Source of the DNA: Fasciolopsis buskii
Taxonomy: Eukaryota > Platyhelminthes > Trematoda > Plagiorchiida > Fasciolidae
NCBI GenBank assembly: GCA_008360955.1
Contig: LUCM01005581.1
Span: forward strand, 93,410-157,409
DNA length: 64,000 bases
Direction: 5' to 3'
Shown here: positions 13,440-27,000 of the stretch, piece by piece
Layout of the letters: each line of letters begins with the position of its first letter
Numbering within the stretch: position 1 is the stretch's first letter
The notes under the pieces: model-generated
The model's database searches: none
What the model was told of the DNA's origin: nothing
What the model saw: the letters and a program-made list of their open reading frames with translations, nothing else
Program-made: the position numbers and the translations under genes

Positions 13440-13780
13440 AGCACAGTGGACCCATACCTAGTTGGTTGAGACTGGCTGAATTCTTTTTTGGATGCAAGAG
13501 TGTTGCCTATTGGGCTTCAGTCATTGTCGACCGATGTTTCTTTGACAGACGTATTGAGTAATCCTGAAATGCTTTGAATACAGTAGGATGAAGTCCATCG
13601 GGGCCTATGGCCTTGCTTGCATGCGAGACCTTCAGTTGCGTAGGCGAATCGGTGGAATCGAAAGCCATGATTTCTTACGTGGAACTTGGATCACAAACGA
13701 AATCCGTTAAAGTACGCGATGAAGGTTGACTCTCCAATTCCGTTGCAACGAGCTTGGATTTTTGTGATCAAATACTAGAG
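13440..13780 (-). mobile_element. Non-LTR retrotransposon fragment (reverse transcriptase N-terminal part)
   Basis: On the minus strand the frame reads LKVSHASKAIGPDGLHPTVF at about 13640-13580, a clear match to the KA.GPDG(I/L)HP..LK box that opens the LINE reverse-transcriptase domain. It continues into KAFQDYSIRLSKKHRS and, after one stop, ATLLHPKKNS, where the family normally has the polar stretch before the YRPISL box. The remainder of the enzyme is missing, so this is a truncated fragment. It lies immediately before LINE A but in the opposite orientation, so it is a separate insertion. The clade (CR1/Jockey or RTE) cannot be decided from this piece. Confidence 0.7.
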
Positions 13781-14059
13781 ATATGGAGTCATTTCATGGT
13801 GCTTCAAATACGGCAACAAAATCTTGGTACAAAAAGAGTTTTGGTGTACAGGTTAACGGGAATTTTATATCTGGATTTATCAGAAAAGCTACATGGGCGC
13901 GCTTTTTGACTGGCTGCGCTACAATTTAGTGCCATCCTATTTTGTTATTTTGTTGTCGGATATTTTGCTTGATTATGTTCTCCGTTCGACCACACAATCG
14001 CTCGGAATTTCTTTTGTTCAAAAATCGCATCGTTTCTTAACATTAAATGGGATCACACA

Positions 14060-15950
14060 TTGCTGCACTTCAACGATTTTCTAATCAATCTAAAAGAGGT
14101 ACTTGTGCTGGCTTGCAGGTAGCTCTTGAATTCATCCTTCCAGCCAAGGTGTCCATTCCGGCATTGTTGAGTACCAAAGTCAGATCTCTGTTTGCGGAAA
14201 CGTCAGATATGTCCCTCGAACTTCAACCACCGATCCATGTTCACACCGGTGTCATATGCATACTAAAATCGATGCTCAACCCGGATATCGCTGATTCACT
14301 GGTGTCGATAAACAGCTTCAGACTCCATTGATAGGACAGAATTTCGAACAAGACGAAGACTGGAGGTGGTGTGGTAACATACATAAACTCCTTCTGGTCT
14401 GTCAAGTCCGAAGTTGTTTATACGTACTCTCTCAATGGAACTGACTGTCTCGTGACAGTGTCATCCCAGATTTCGTTCGTTCATTAACAGACTATCATAA
14501 ATCAAGTTATAATTGCTTCCCTTCACGCGCAACATCTTTTTTCGACTCTTTTCTTCTAGTTGTTACTCTTTCGCTTTTGAGGAAATCTGCGTATTTAATT
14601 GTGGGCGATTTTAATCATTGCATCTACGCTTAACATCAACATTTGTTGATTGAAAGATGCATGTGCGTTTGTTTCCCACCTAGGAAGGAGCATTCATTTA
14701 GATAGAGTTAACAACCACGCTGACGGTTTATTTCCCCTTGACATTGACGCTCTCACGATGTGAGTAGCGACATTGGTCTGTTTTGTTAAGTCCCAAGGTC
14801 TATCTAGGTAAGCCTCATCTTTAACGAAAAATCAATCTGAGTTCGCACTCCGTAACCTTTATCAGGCAACAACCTATTCTTCTTCAAAATCTTTTCTTCG
14901 CATACTACCGATTTCTCTTTGAACTCTGCTGCAATGACCGGGTCAAACTCTTTCACGGAGACACGCACGTAATCGTTGGACTATTTGGGCCTGCCTTGAA
15001 ATACGCCGTTCTGGAAGACCGTAGTGCTCCACCAGAAACTTAATCTCTAACAATGACAAGGATAGCAAGTTCTAACAAAATCTCCAGGTAATATACATTC
15101 GCAACCTAATAAAACAGAAATTCCAGCGCATCGATATGGAGTTCGCACAGCCACTGTTGAGTGGTAACAAAAATCGACTCCTATACAAGGGGACAGATCT
15201 ACAATTAGTTGGTTGAATAAGAAGCAATATACGAAATTCTACGGATGTCGTAAGTTATTCAGTCGGTTGCTTCATGCCATTAACCTTCCACTTTATTAAA
15301 CAGCTGTCAGAATTTGATCAGCGGTGAAGGTGAGATATCAGTTACAAAGTGTTTCTAGAGAAGAGAGTGCTCGAGTCTTGCTGGTTCTTCGCACTTGGGG
15401 GCGCTAAAATATACCACAGAGGTGTCCTGAACGATCACCTAGTTTTGTTTTGAGAGGCATAAATGCTGGTGCATACTAGACGATCATTTACTGGTCATTA
15501 TAGTAAACTCAGTCATTGATTGGACGTGCTCTATCCCTGACTGTTGGAGACCCGTCGCTATTAGTCCCATCCCTAAATCTAACAGTTCTACTGCTTCAGC
15601 AAAATGCCTTCGCCCCATCGCTTGAACGTCTTTCGGTCTTAAACTGACGGCGCGTGCTATACTTAAACGCCTGCGTTCCTCCATGCACTCCCCTGACGGC
15701 CCTTTTCAGTTTGCTTATAAATCTAACAGGTCCACTTTGGACGCTGTCGCCTCCCTCATTCACCACATTTGCAAGTCCTTAAACACAACAGTGAAATCTG
15801 TGCGTTGCGCCTTCCTGGACATTTGGATGGTCAGGGGTACACTTTCTTTGTCACGCACTGATTGGTCGCTAAGACCCTCAAGGTACTATCTTCAAGACTC
15901 AAGTACCAATTCATATATTCCTAAACTTATTTTCTAAGTGCCTCTAGGTT
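14060..15950 (+). mobile_element. LINE A: CR1/Jockey-like retrotransposon, endonuclease plus start of reverse transcriptase
   Basis: This is a degenerate plus-strand copy. The endonuclease begins with VRSLFAETSDMSLELQP (14190-14230), then CILKSMLNPDIADSLVSI where the family has (I/C)TE(S/T)WL, so the catalytic glutamate is lost. GGGVVTYI follows at about 14370, and an intact metal-binding GDFN box lies at 14604-14615 (LIVGDFNHC). A mutated SDH box reads VSSDIGLF at about 14760. After a poorly conserved linker the reverse transcriptase starts with WRPVAISPIPK (15547-15580), then LRPIA, GPFQFAYKSNRSTLDAV (15700-15750) and VKSVRCAFLD, and homology ends near 15,940. The palm domain with YADD is absent. 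Stops and frameshifts are numerous; it is dead. It is probably the same family as LINE C at 59.3 kb. Confidence 0.88.
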
Positions 15951-18900
15951 TAACTACAGATACGGGCGTACAATACAGTTTGTTGCTGACATCTCTCTTA
16001 AAGGGCTTAGGTAGTGTGTGCCTAAAATGGCGTGGATTAAGGCTTGTAAGACGTGCAACTGAAATCATTCCGCGCGTCTTCTAAATAAAACTTCACTACC
16101 ACTTAATTGATACAATGGAATCTACCCGTGTGTTTCATTTACATCCTTAGTTGATCCTTTTACCTTCGATTAGTGAAGAGCAAGAAACAGGGTTTCTAAG
16201 TCCCTAATCGAGTATTTCTCGCTTGCAACTCTGACTATGAACCCCGGAATAATCAGTAAGGTCAGTTGCAAATATCACGAATCCCTGTATACCCCAAGCA
16301 ATAACTGGTGAACGAACATCTGTAAAACCTGTGCCGGTTCGAAAATCCTTGAAGATTGCATGGTGGGAAGTGCGGTCAACCAGTAAGTCGTGAAGTAAGC
16401 TGGAAATGATATTTCGATAGACACTCAGTTATAAAATCGGCTCGTCCCACCACGTTGGCAGATTTTCCAACATGGTTTTGCACTCTGTAGAACTAGGTCT
16501 AAATACGGTTAAGAAAGGCACCAGCAGTCAATCAGAGCCCATTGTGCAACCTTCCTTCTCCCAACGTCCTCGTCTTTGTGGAACATCTCGACCGTACGTA
16601 GACAAGAATAATTTGTAAGAACCACTGGTAGTAAGAAATTCAAAATTTTTTCGATGGCATTGAAAATAATTCAAATTTGCCACTCATAATTTTCAACCAG
16701 GTCATCAAGCAATGCCAATCAAATGGCCTTTAACAAACCACGATTCATCAGTAGTACATATCCGTCGCGAGCCAATTCGGAGGCGAAAGCTGGAATAACA
16801 TTTTTGAGTCCGACAAACATAGCCACATTGCTTCCAGAACTGGCTTTCAAGTGCACGGAGCACCATGACTACAAGTTTTAGCGTACTTTGCTAGTCACTG
16901 ACCTTAATACATCAAATGAATAACTCGCAGCTGTACACTGATTCCACGGTTTTGCTGCACGATAAACTAACTGGAAATCCTAATGAAGCCTCCTAAACGC
17001 ATTCAGGTTTTCATCATTTCGTAGGCGCTCCGCAAAGATAAACCGCTGCAAATCAGCATTATGGAAGGCTGAAACTAGGTTACCAAGTCACTAGTTTCTT
17101 TTTGCGTAACTGGAAACGTCCTCATATGGATCAGATCGGTTGACCAGTTTATCTGAGTAGTCTCGAAAACTCACATATGCTCTGTCATGCAACTGATGCG
17201 GACTGCCAAAATATGTGCGCTGATATTCCGTAGATGAGTAGCCAAAGGCCGCAGTTTAAAACCGAGACATCATGGTAAACAAATGGTGCTACATTAAGTA
17301 AAACTTTCCGGATAACCCTGAACTGTGGTGTTTGGCATTCACACGGCAGACAACCTGATACTCAGTGTCCTAGCTCATGAGCGCCGGTCAGATGTCATTG
17401 AATGATAGCCACAGCCTGCTGAACACAATAAAAACTGGTATTATCTTAGCATCAATTAGTTTTGGAGAAAGCAATAACAAGCAAATTCGTATTTGTCATT
17501 GAACGATTAGGGAAATTATGTACCCTTTTTGATGGTTGCTGGTTTCCAGGTGACAGCACGGTAATAGCTGCATGATAATCGAATAGTGTATTCACGACGT
17601 GATTGTATACTCTTTTCTTGCAGGTTTACTTGCATGCGCCCAAGAAAAACGTTTGCAGTTCACATAATACGGATAAACTTAACGGCTTCAAAAAATACAA
17701 ACTAGTTTCCGTTCATCCAAGGTCAGCGTACAATATCCCATTATGTTGTTTTGCATGTTGAACTTCGGCAGTGAAAAATTCCAAATAGCCCTCAAAAATC
17801 GGCCGGAAGCTAATACTATCATTGTGAAAGCGGGTCAGAGTACAAAGCAAAAGAAGCACGTTTAACCGCAGAGATTAGGACGGAATTCCCCTATGACTCC
17901 GCTGTTCATAACCTAAGTTCGAGTTAAACATGGGACGAATGGAACTGTGATAAACAGTAGTAAGAAAGAGAACCAATCTGAAATTTCAATGAGTGGGTAA
18001 ATTTGATCAGAAAGATGATGAAATAAGCCGGGTCCGTGAAATCTTGATGAAAAGTATTTTCCAGGTTTTGGTGTACAGATCTCACCCATGGATAACAAGT
18101 GAATCAGATCTATAGCAGCGAAACTTCGAAAGGAATACACAATTGCAGCTCTTTATTTTACAACCCAGCAGGCAAGTGGAGCGAAATACAAACGATCAAC
18201 TGGCTAACTAATTAAAGAAGTCCGATTCAGATGATAACACGTGTTTCCTTGATCAACGGGCCACACATCACACATCAAGTGAATTACGAGTTCTCCAGGT
18301 TCCACGAACAATAAACCAACTAGAAAATCGGCGATAAAGTTCATTGTTAGTTCAGGCTTCTACCCAACCAATCATATTGTGTTTTCTAATCGAAGCTCTG
18401 ATGGCTCGGACGATCACTCGATTAAGCGATAAGTGGACACGTATCAGACCTATGTACTGTAATCGGTGACTATTTGTGCGTGCGTAAAAAACTTAATTCG
18501 CTGATAATTCGAAAATCATTCGTGGGCTATAAAAGCATCAATCCAAGCAAATGTTCCGGGATCATAGCCGTTCTCACCGCGTCCAACAGTGCTTCCAGCC
18601 ATCAAAATTATTTGGTTGAGATTCACTTGTTAGAGACGATTTAACCGATGACTACACAGAACAAGGAGACCTTACAGGGTGCCACAACTGAAAATTACTC
18701 CTACAGAGTTCCCGATTAGGATCTCACCGGATTGCGTGCAATCAGGGAGCAAACAGGGCGATTGCATGCGTTATTGCATGAACAGTGGAATATACCGCTC
18801 CAGGTTTTACGCTTACTTGTTCATTCAATTCAGTATTACCGGAGTGCACGAACTTCGTTCCATACAGTGATGCTGCTATGGTCTTTAATTTCAATGAAAA

Positions 18901-21900
18901 CTGAATCTCCAATAGTTTGGTCAGTTGGAAAAACGAAAATAAAATATTCTTGGCAAAGTACGAAACAGCGAATGAGCACAAATTTGTAATCTGCTGAAAA
19001 CAGTCCTGCATCGTTTCGAACTACAGTTAGAAGCCCAACGGGCGAGTGCAGATTTGCATACAATCACAAATGCTCGGCCACTGATGAAGAAGCATCCGTC
19101 GTATTATACGTTTTTAAACCCTTCAAGGATTCCAACAAATCAGTGCGGCGTGCTTTTCTTTGTCCAATAAGGTTGTTCGTCATTGTGGTACGCTGATTTC
19201 TTAGGAAACTGAAATCTTTCGATCGGTTCGCTATGGTATCGGACGGTTTAAATGTTATTTTATCGGGAAAAAGAGGAAAGTAAGTCAAACAACCTGCAGA
19301 CATCTTCTAACCAGTCCTATTACAGTTGAGGTGACGTTCATTACTTGTAATTAGTTTTAAAAAATCGGTGTTGTGACTGTTTCTCATCCAACACTACTAC
19401 CCATACTTTCCAGAAGTTTATACCGTTAATCATTAGTTATTTTCTTTATGCTCAGTAGCAAGATATGTCTACACTTTCCAGAGGCTTAGGCACCCGTGGT
19501 CCTCAATCTGATGCTGCACCGAAGAATCTAACCTTGATGTTATCCGTATATTAATCATATAAAAACATTCACCAGATCTAAGTCGATAAAGTATAGTGCT
19601 GTGACTTTACGAGAGGTTATTTCGCCGAAAGCGGCTCTAATAGGCTCTTTAGGAGGAACTGCAAGCTATGAATTCGTCAACAACAAAAATCGATCGTTAA
19701 ATAAATGGTCATAATCATTTCACAGCCTGGATAAAATTACTACTCGTCCTTTTTGAACTTGTTTTACGTCCTTCAACTACTGACGTTTAGGGTTTTGCAA
19801 TTTGCCAACTTCTGACTTCGATTATTTAAATACTGGCTACATCCTGTTGCTTGGATAAATTCATATCTCCGTTTCTGTTGAAAGACTGAGTAAAAATTCC
19901 ATCCAACTAATCCTCTGACGTCAAGTGACTTAATCGTTGAAACTCTTCGTGAGTTATCACAAAACTGGTGGTCACGTTTCATCCAAATTACTGCACCTAT
20001 CTTCACGCAGGAAATCACGGCTGACGTGCACTTGAAATTATCTTCCACCTCCCAATGCTGGGCTACCAAAAAACTATGAGTTTTATAACATCCTGTTTGT
20101 TTGACACTAAAGCTCGTGTACATTTCTGCAAAGATGGCGTTCACTTAGTTGAAAGCGGGATTTCTTTGTGATGCGAAAGTTTATAATAGCAGAACATGGT
20201 GTTGTCTTTTGTGGACGATTTAATTTTGCCAACCTTTCGGTTAATTCAAGGAACTTTTCGTGAGGCAGAAGTTACGGTTAATTTATTCGAGACTAAATTC
20301 CAGTGCACGTTATCGTATTGTGTTTGTGCTTATCCGAGGACCAAATATGCATCACTGGGATATCTCTTACCTTTGAACCCAGAATTATTTGATGATGAAA
20401 CTCTCCCCATAATAGGTCATCTACGATTATTGAAAAGTCCGCAAAAATGCATTCTCAACTGACAGTACCAGGTCCAAATATCCTAGTCTTAGCACAACAC
20501 CGAATCTCCGGTACACTCCGTACGCAATTCCCACCCAATGATCTTGAGGATTTTGTTTAGAGAAAACTGCTGTGTTATTGAGAATGACCGGTGAATCTTA
20601 GTCAACCTAAAACTACACAGTTACCGAGTAACCACTATAAGTGGCCTAGTATTAGAGACGTAGTTATTGGTACTCTAATGGGTAAAAGAATGATTTTGCA
20701 TAGACCAAGTGAGTTAACAGCTATATTTCCCGGAATATTTGTTATTTGCACATGCCTGCAGGTTTCTAATTTCGACTTGGCCTCGGTAACTCGCGATACT
20801 GCAATCAATAGATGTAGTTAATTAACAGAATTTGTAGGCAAATTCATGGAATTTATTGACCCTGACGTACGCCTCAGCTTAAGAATCATTGAATAATTGA
20901 GCAGAAAATTTTGAAGCACTTCGTGACTGTTGTTTATATTTTTGCTATTTTTCATTAGCGAATAACCATCCTGAACATTTGTAGACAATGCAATCAGACG
21001 AGAATTTCCACGACAGCTTACATTACAGACTTTATTTCCAATCCCAACAAGGTTAACGCTCATGGAGTCAAATTGAAAAGATCACCAATAAATGGTGAAT
21101 TTTCTGATTTCTGTTTTGCTCATCGGCTCTGACGACCATGCATTAACGTGTGCGCACCCATTAAGTGGTTAGTTTTAGACACCAACAAATTGATTGCCGT
21201 ACAATTTGATCATAGTGGTGGACAGTTATTTTGCACAAACGCTTTGTAGTTGTCATTTCCTTTTCAAACCGGCAAGATAACGCTGCCAATCATAGGTCAG
21301 AGCAAACTTTGATCAAAACTAAGGTCAGTCAGGCAATGTAAATACAAATGTATGATAAGCGGTCAAAATGATGTAGTAGGAGGGATCCATCTACGAGTTT
21401 GTTTAACAAATGTTATTGGAAGAACCGCGTGAATTAAACTCTAACCAGAATCTGAAAAGAGCGAAATTCGAGTAACTCAAAGAGTCAGCAGATGCAGACC
21501 CATTTCGACTTCAGGTCGGAAGCACTTGTTGGTTTACGAGATTTAACCAGTTGTTTGGAAGCGAATGTTTGTCACTAGCACGTTTAATCTTTGACTATCA
21601 TTTGCACCGGCTAATTGGAGGATGATACACCGGCTACCCAACGCGATAGATGTAAGATAAATAACAATCTGTTTTTTTTTGTGGATCCATTTAATTTACG
21701 CATTCAAATTTTCAAGTACAGCTTTCGTCATTTATTTCGACGGTAACTGAAATTGGAAGAAAAATACTCGAATTCGTTAACAACAGTATCAGAAGAAATA
21801 ACTTCGCCTTAATTAGCGAGCTGCTGTGGAAACGCACATGCTCAGCGACATCCCATTTCCCATATTGCACTGCAAATTTTGCTATAGTACATGTAGTGGA

Positions 21901-23930
21901 CATTCACTGTTAAATTTAACGAATTCGGATTCATTGTAGTCTAAAACGTTTTATATTCCGACTAGAAAATGGTAGTTACAGACACTCTCAAATTCAGGAA
22001 GACCTAAAGCAAACTTTAGTAAGGAAAAAAGTAAAATGACTAGATATTTTAACTATTTTATTTACGTTACAGTGGATAACTGAATTTGGTGGAAGACCAT
22101 AACGGAATATAACTGGAATGATTAGTATCTGACGTTTGTCAATCCCAAGGGGGCGTGGATACAGCGTTTCACTCGCCATCCGTCAAGCAGTCGATCTTCA
22201 TCTATTTTACTGCTAAGGAATGTCCTCCGTATGCTCTGTTACAGTAGTACACACCCTAATTGCTGAAAAATAATTCTAATTCGTTCACGAAATTTTTCAC
22301 TATGTTCATCAAAAGGTCCTTGTATGCATTACAGTGAGAGCCACTTCGCATCAAACCTGCGGATGTGGTTGGCTTTGCTCGGTTCGTCCAACTATGGGTT
22401 TTGTTTCTTGGTGCCGAGGTGACTTCTTGTGCAAAGATATAAAAGGGTTTTCGGCTCATTTATGCAGACCAATCAAGAAAAACTGCGCGAGTAAGCGGTA
22501 GCGTTCACATCAAACGTACTCAGTAACATACAATAGATGACTTGCCTGTAAGTCACTATATTACTGCAAGTCTCCACTTAAATAGTAGGACCCATCAAAC
22601 TAAGAACTTCCACTGTAGTTGATAACTTTTCATGATTGTCAGGTGTTATCAAAGATAACAAGGTTCATTGGTCAACAGAAATAAGTCTCACAATTTTGTA
22701 TTCCGGATACACGTTTGACCCTTCGTATGCGTGTGTAGTGGCGACTGGATCCATTGTGAATTTACAGTTACTCTGCGTGTTACACTCACTGGTTTGTGAA
22801 CATGATTCCGTCACTACCAGAACACTGTTGTAATTCCATAAAAAGCATAAAAATGCACTAACTACTTTTCTGGAAACCACCTAATCAATTGTCGTAACTA
22901 ACTAGTATGATTTTTCATGCGAGTATAGGATTTTGCACTGTTTATTGCCTGTGTTGTAGTAACCCTTTTTAGGCGACTACTATATGGAGCACAAGGATCT
23001 CCAGAATTAGTATTCTGAATATACCGTTACCGTTTTTGTTCACATCACGAGTATACAGTAGTAGTATACCACAATGTAGTCTTCACCAGTAGCAGTGGAC
23101 AAGAGGCAAAGCTCATAAAAGGCCATAGACAATAGTAAAAAGCAGTAAGCGTGTTCACAGACTTCTCATATGATTCTCGTTCATTGCTATGTTACCTATC
23201 TTGAGGACATTTCACGTGAGAAATGTAATGTGCCACCGTTATTTAAGACATCCGATTAAACTGATCCTTCTGTAAACTGTATTATTTTGAACTAGTTTAT
23301 CTAATCCACGCAGTTTTTACGGTTTGAAACATTTTGTCAAATGTTGCCGGACACCGTCAATGGATTAATATCTCACAAAAATTCAAATAATCTTTCCGGT
23401 TCAAAATATTTAATGTAAATCTAGCACACGTTTAATCACAGAAGCGCTGTGAATCGGAACATGAAAATTCCGACAATGCCATCATCATCATGCACAAGTA
23501 ATTTGATAACCACATTTGTTGATTGCCGTTCAGGCGAAATCGTCGATCACGAAAATTACGATAACGTTTCGAATTTTGTGGTAACATTAAATGGAGTATG
23601 ATGCAAATACGCAACTCTAAGTTGCGCTGACGATCAAGTAACACTCAGAGTTCATCAAATACCCCAACCCAATTTAATCGGCCGATCACCATCCCACCTA
23701 ACTAGGAAATTGTGATTCCAATCATCTGGACGACATGCGCTGGTTGTGCTATGATAGAATGACGAGGGAAGTAAATTAATAATTCAAGCAAATCAAATCA
23801 ACAACGTCATTACATGTCTAGTGTGCATAGCTCACCTCTTCTAGAATTGTACATGTATGGCAGGGGCGAATCAAAATCATCATTTTAAGGGTGCATTCTT
23901 GGTTGTTAACTTTAGAAAGATTGCAGTAGT
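15951..23930. other. Long stretch without a recognised gene
   Basis: Mostly AT-rich. A minus-strand frame from about 17,400 to 16,170 has somewhat fewer stops than expected (about 15 in 410 codons), and segments such as RLRNDENLNAFRRLH look protein-like. The deficit is not significant and no family was recognised. On the minus strand at 19,303-19,064 an ATG opens a 79-codon basic frame containing NNLIGQRKARRTDLLE, and the same frame continues after one stop to 18,836. It is unassigned. A TATAAAAG string at about 18,530 has no convincing gene behind it. Confidence 0.4.
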
Positions 23931-23939
23931 TTAACAAAA

Positions 23940-23994
23940 TCTCCGAAATCACTTCTGCGACAGCCGTGGGCTAAGAATACGGTGATTTCAGAGA
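23940..23994. repeat. Imperfect 13-base inverted repeat (stem-loop)
   Basis: The left arm TCTCCGAAATCAC (23940-23952) pairs with the right arm GTGATTTCAGAGA (23982-23994) over 12 of 13 positions, around a 29-base loop. It is followed by a GC-richer block ending in a Pol III B-box-like site on the minus strand. The whole 23.94-24.08 kb segment has the look of a dispersed element. Confidence 0.6.
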
Positions 23995-24030
23995 CACCAT
24001 GAGAATTCGATTTAGCGCGACAAGCGGGCT

Positions 24031-24039
24031 GAATCGAAC
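24031..24039 (-). promoter_or_regulatory. Pol III B-box-like site, possibly a SINE head
   Basis: Read on the minus strand the site is GTTCGATTC, a full match to the B-box consensus GWTCRANNC. Upstream on the same strand TTAGCCTGGGTGG resembles an A box but lies closer (about 20 bases) than in a true tRNA. Downstream, GCGCTAA (24018-24012) repeats a motif that follows the B box of the short element at 36.6 kb. No complete tRNA can be folded. Confidence 0.3.
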
Positions 24040-27000
24040 TAGGTCAGCCACCCAGGCTAACAGCCTGTCGTAAATAATGTTGGATAGTTTCTCAACAGCT
24101 CTTTGCAAAAGAGCATAATATAAATCATTCAGATATGATGTACGAACTGTGGACGGTGCTTAAAGCTTCGATCGGACGATGAAGATTTGTCCACTCAAAA
24201 CGCCACTTCTCCATCCAAAAAGGCCCATCTCTCTAGCTATGTCGTTTAAGTTTGATCAAGCTTCCTACCACGCAAATGAGATTTTCCTGCTTCGAATTAC
24301 CCGTTTATCTAATTGTGAACCTCTTGAAAGTCTCATTATTTAACTTCAGCTTTTAATATTCGACGTTAGACTTGCATCATATTATCTACCCAGGTATATT
24401 GTGCATAATGCGTTGAACCTCGAAATCGAAGTATCAACGCCACATTTTATTTGTCACTGGGAGACAGCTTACGATTCGGCAAAGAAATTCATAGTGATGC
24501 AAATCAATCTGCTCATTTTACATGCATTCACGTAGTTATTAAATTGATATATTAATTTAAAATATATTATTGTTACGGAAATAAACAAACAACCCTATAA
24601 TTTTCTATTTTCAAAATGGTATCATATACTGAAAGATAGTACTAACAAGTTGGCACATTTCTGAGGATACCTGGGCTGTTCACTCACAGGTGATGTTCGC
24701 GTTCCAATTTCTCTCACATATTGCATCAGTGAATAAAAACATCGCGCTATGTACCGAATGAAGAAAGTGTAAACTGAACCTCGCAGCATCGTTTAGACTG
24801 ACCGATGCGCCGCGTCGCCGGACTGCCGAAGAGAGTCCATGCATGAAACCAGCTACTATGAATACTGACTGTAGATGAATGGATACATTACGGCTGATAC
24901 AGGATTGTGCCAGCAATAGTGATAGACAAACAGTAGTCAACAATCTGGACAACCGGTATCAAAATTGAGTGGCAAATTAACACGGTGAGTCGTTTGCGTG
25001 TCTGTGTGAGGGAATTTTTTTTCTGTTTTCACACGCATCATCATTTCCATCTTATCCAGGGCTGGCAAACTGAAATTATCCCACTTCTTTTAAGGACTGT
25101 TCCCATTCAGGGGTTGGACGCCTAATCGGTAAAGATTAGACGTATCATGTCATCTAACTCCGGAATACTGTTCCTTCTCTGGTTGCTGTCCCGTGGTCAG
25201 TCATGCGCAATTTTATCGCCTTCTTAAAGATGCCGTGTTTTCCACGCAAACACACTAGCAACCACTGTTTCTCTGAGATTTCTGTATAGACCGGCATTAA
25301 ATAATTACGATGTATCGGACATTTACAGCTTACCGATTTCTGTAATCGGTGATACTGAAATAGAAGTTCCACAATTGATGCATATGCATAAATACCATTT
25401 CATATTTTTCATTGCCCCAAACATTAAAACACATCTTCGTTAGCATGGTTTGGTGGACGGATTTTGATTTTCGTTTTTTTAACTTGATTTTTATTGGTCT
25501 AGTGCAACTAGTACTTCGTTTTCTCTCTGTCGCCTAGCTTGAGGTTTAGATAGCGTAGGTGACATCGTCGTGATCTTTACAATGGTAGTCGTAATCCGCC
25601 TAAACCGCGGTAAGAATTCAAGGCGGCCAGTAAAGAAATGCGGCTGAATCAGATCCACTTCATTTAATCGCATGTGACCAATTAGTCCGGGCTGCTTTTT
25701 GAGAGTACCGTTTAAATTTTTACATGTACAAGCGGCAGCCTTAGAGGTTCTTTTTATGATCCAAAACTAAAATCAGTTAAATTTGTGTAAGCAAGTCGGA
25801 TCAAGTGTGAATTTAACTCTGGATTATACAGTCTTTGCAAGTTGTTTTCGACCTAATCCGTTACGTGCTTTAAGTTTTGATTGCAGGAGGCGCTTCTGGT
25901 TGGAGGTTGCGGTAGACTTTGCCCAAAGACGGTGGTCATCCGGGGCTATATTCTCTGGCGCTAATGCCCAAAAGACCATTTCCGGCAGTGTCTGAAGAAG
26001 TTGTTTACTCGGGTATTTGTAATGCCCAATCAATGGGAACGAAGTACCTCTCGAAAGTGGACCATATTTCCTTGTGTCTAATCAGTTCGGTGTGAGTGGA
26101 CGTCACATTTGTAAACAGCTTTCATAGATTTTTATTCTGAATCTGATTTTGACAGTCCTGAAGAAACACAAACAGTGAGATTCTTTTATTTTATACAAGA
26201 TCCAGTCCACACAGCCGCCAGTTCTGATTTTGTACCTCGTGTGCTTACTAATTCACCTACGAACAAAAGCGGAACGGAATCTAACGCTTTGTACGCGGAT
26301 GGCATTGAATGCCCAAAAGAAATGACTAAATAGGTAGAATCCGTCACAAGTATTACTCTGGATTTACCTTTCTGCAGCTGGGTTTCTTCAGCAAATGACT
26401 AGCGTCAAACTGATTTTGAAGTGGAATCACAGTGGTCCACATTCTAGATGCATGATATTTTTCCCGAATAATGGAAGAGTACTGATGAGCTACATCCACA
26501 GATCAGCTCGAACAACTTCTTCGTCGCTGAATTCTGAATTTTCAAGATTTACTTTTGTTTTCGAAGAATTCAACTAGAAATTTCCATTTGATGACAAGAG
26601 CAACTGTACATACCTGTAATTATACACTGCTTACAAATTATCATTAGGAAACCAAATATAATATCTTGTGAAAGGCCACCCAAGGTAACTGAAAAATCGA
26701 TCTGCTACACTATCCAACAACAAAGCTGTTTTACTGAATTTTGAAAACTGCATGCATAAGACATGACATAGCCCATCGAATTTTCGATGCACTCCGTTTA
26801 CCTTTCTCACTCTCTGTTCACAGAGTCGCACTCCCATTTACATACACACAGGCACACAAGCAAACGTGCACACTTAACTTGTCCTATGAGAAGCCATTCC
26901 ACCTGCGATTCTTTATGATTGGTTGTTTACCCCGGATTATGATATAATCTTCGGCTCAACGAATGTTCAGACCCATAGCACCTTCTTTCCCCCGGATTGC

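Noticed and set aside
16170..17400. Minus-strand frame of about 410 codons with a stop deficit
   Set aside because: About 15 stops against roughly 22 expected is not significant, and no protein family was recognised.
20196..20462. Frame starting with SFVDDLILP, suggestive of a polymerase
   Set aside because: No other polymerase motif before or after; the four-residue match is expected by chance.
24680..24952. Apparent secreted protein beginning with a hydrophobic leader, minus strand
   Set aside because: The start codon would be TTG, so the leader is probably an artefact of frame calling; only the GTGAGT donor at its end is real sequence evidence.
26482..26515. CTGATGAG followed by a hairpin GAGCT...AGCTC and GAAC, like a hammerhead
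   Set aside because: The hairpin pairs through core residues and GAAA is replaced by GAAC with two extra bases before it; there is no tRNA-like head nearby. Treated as coincidence.
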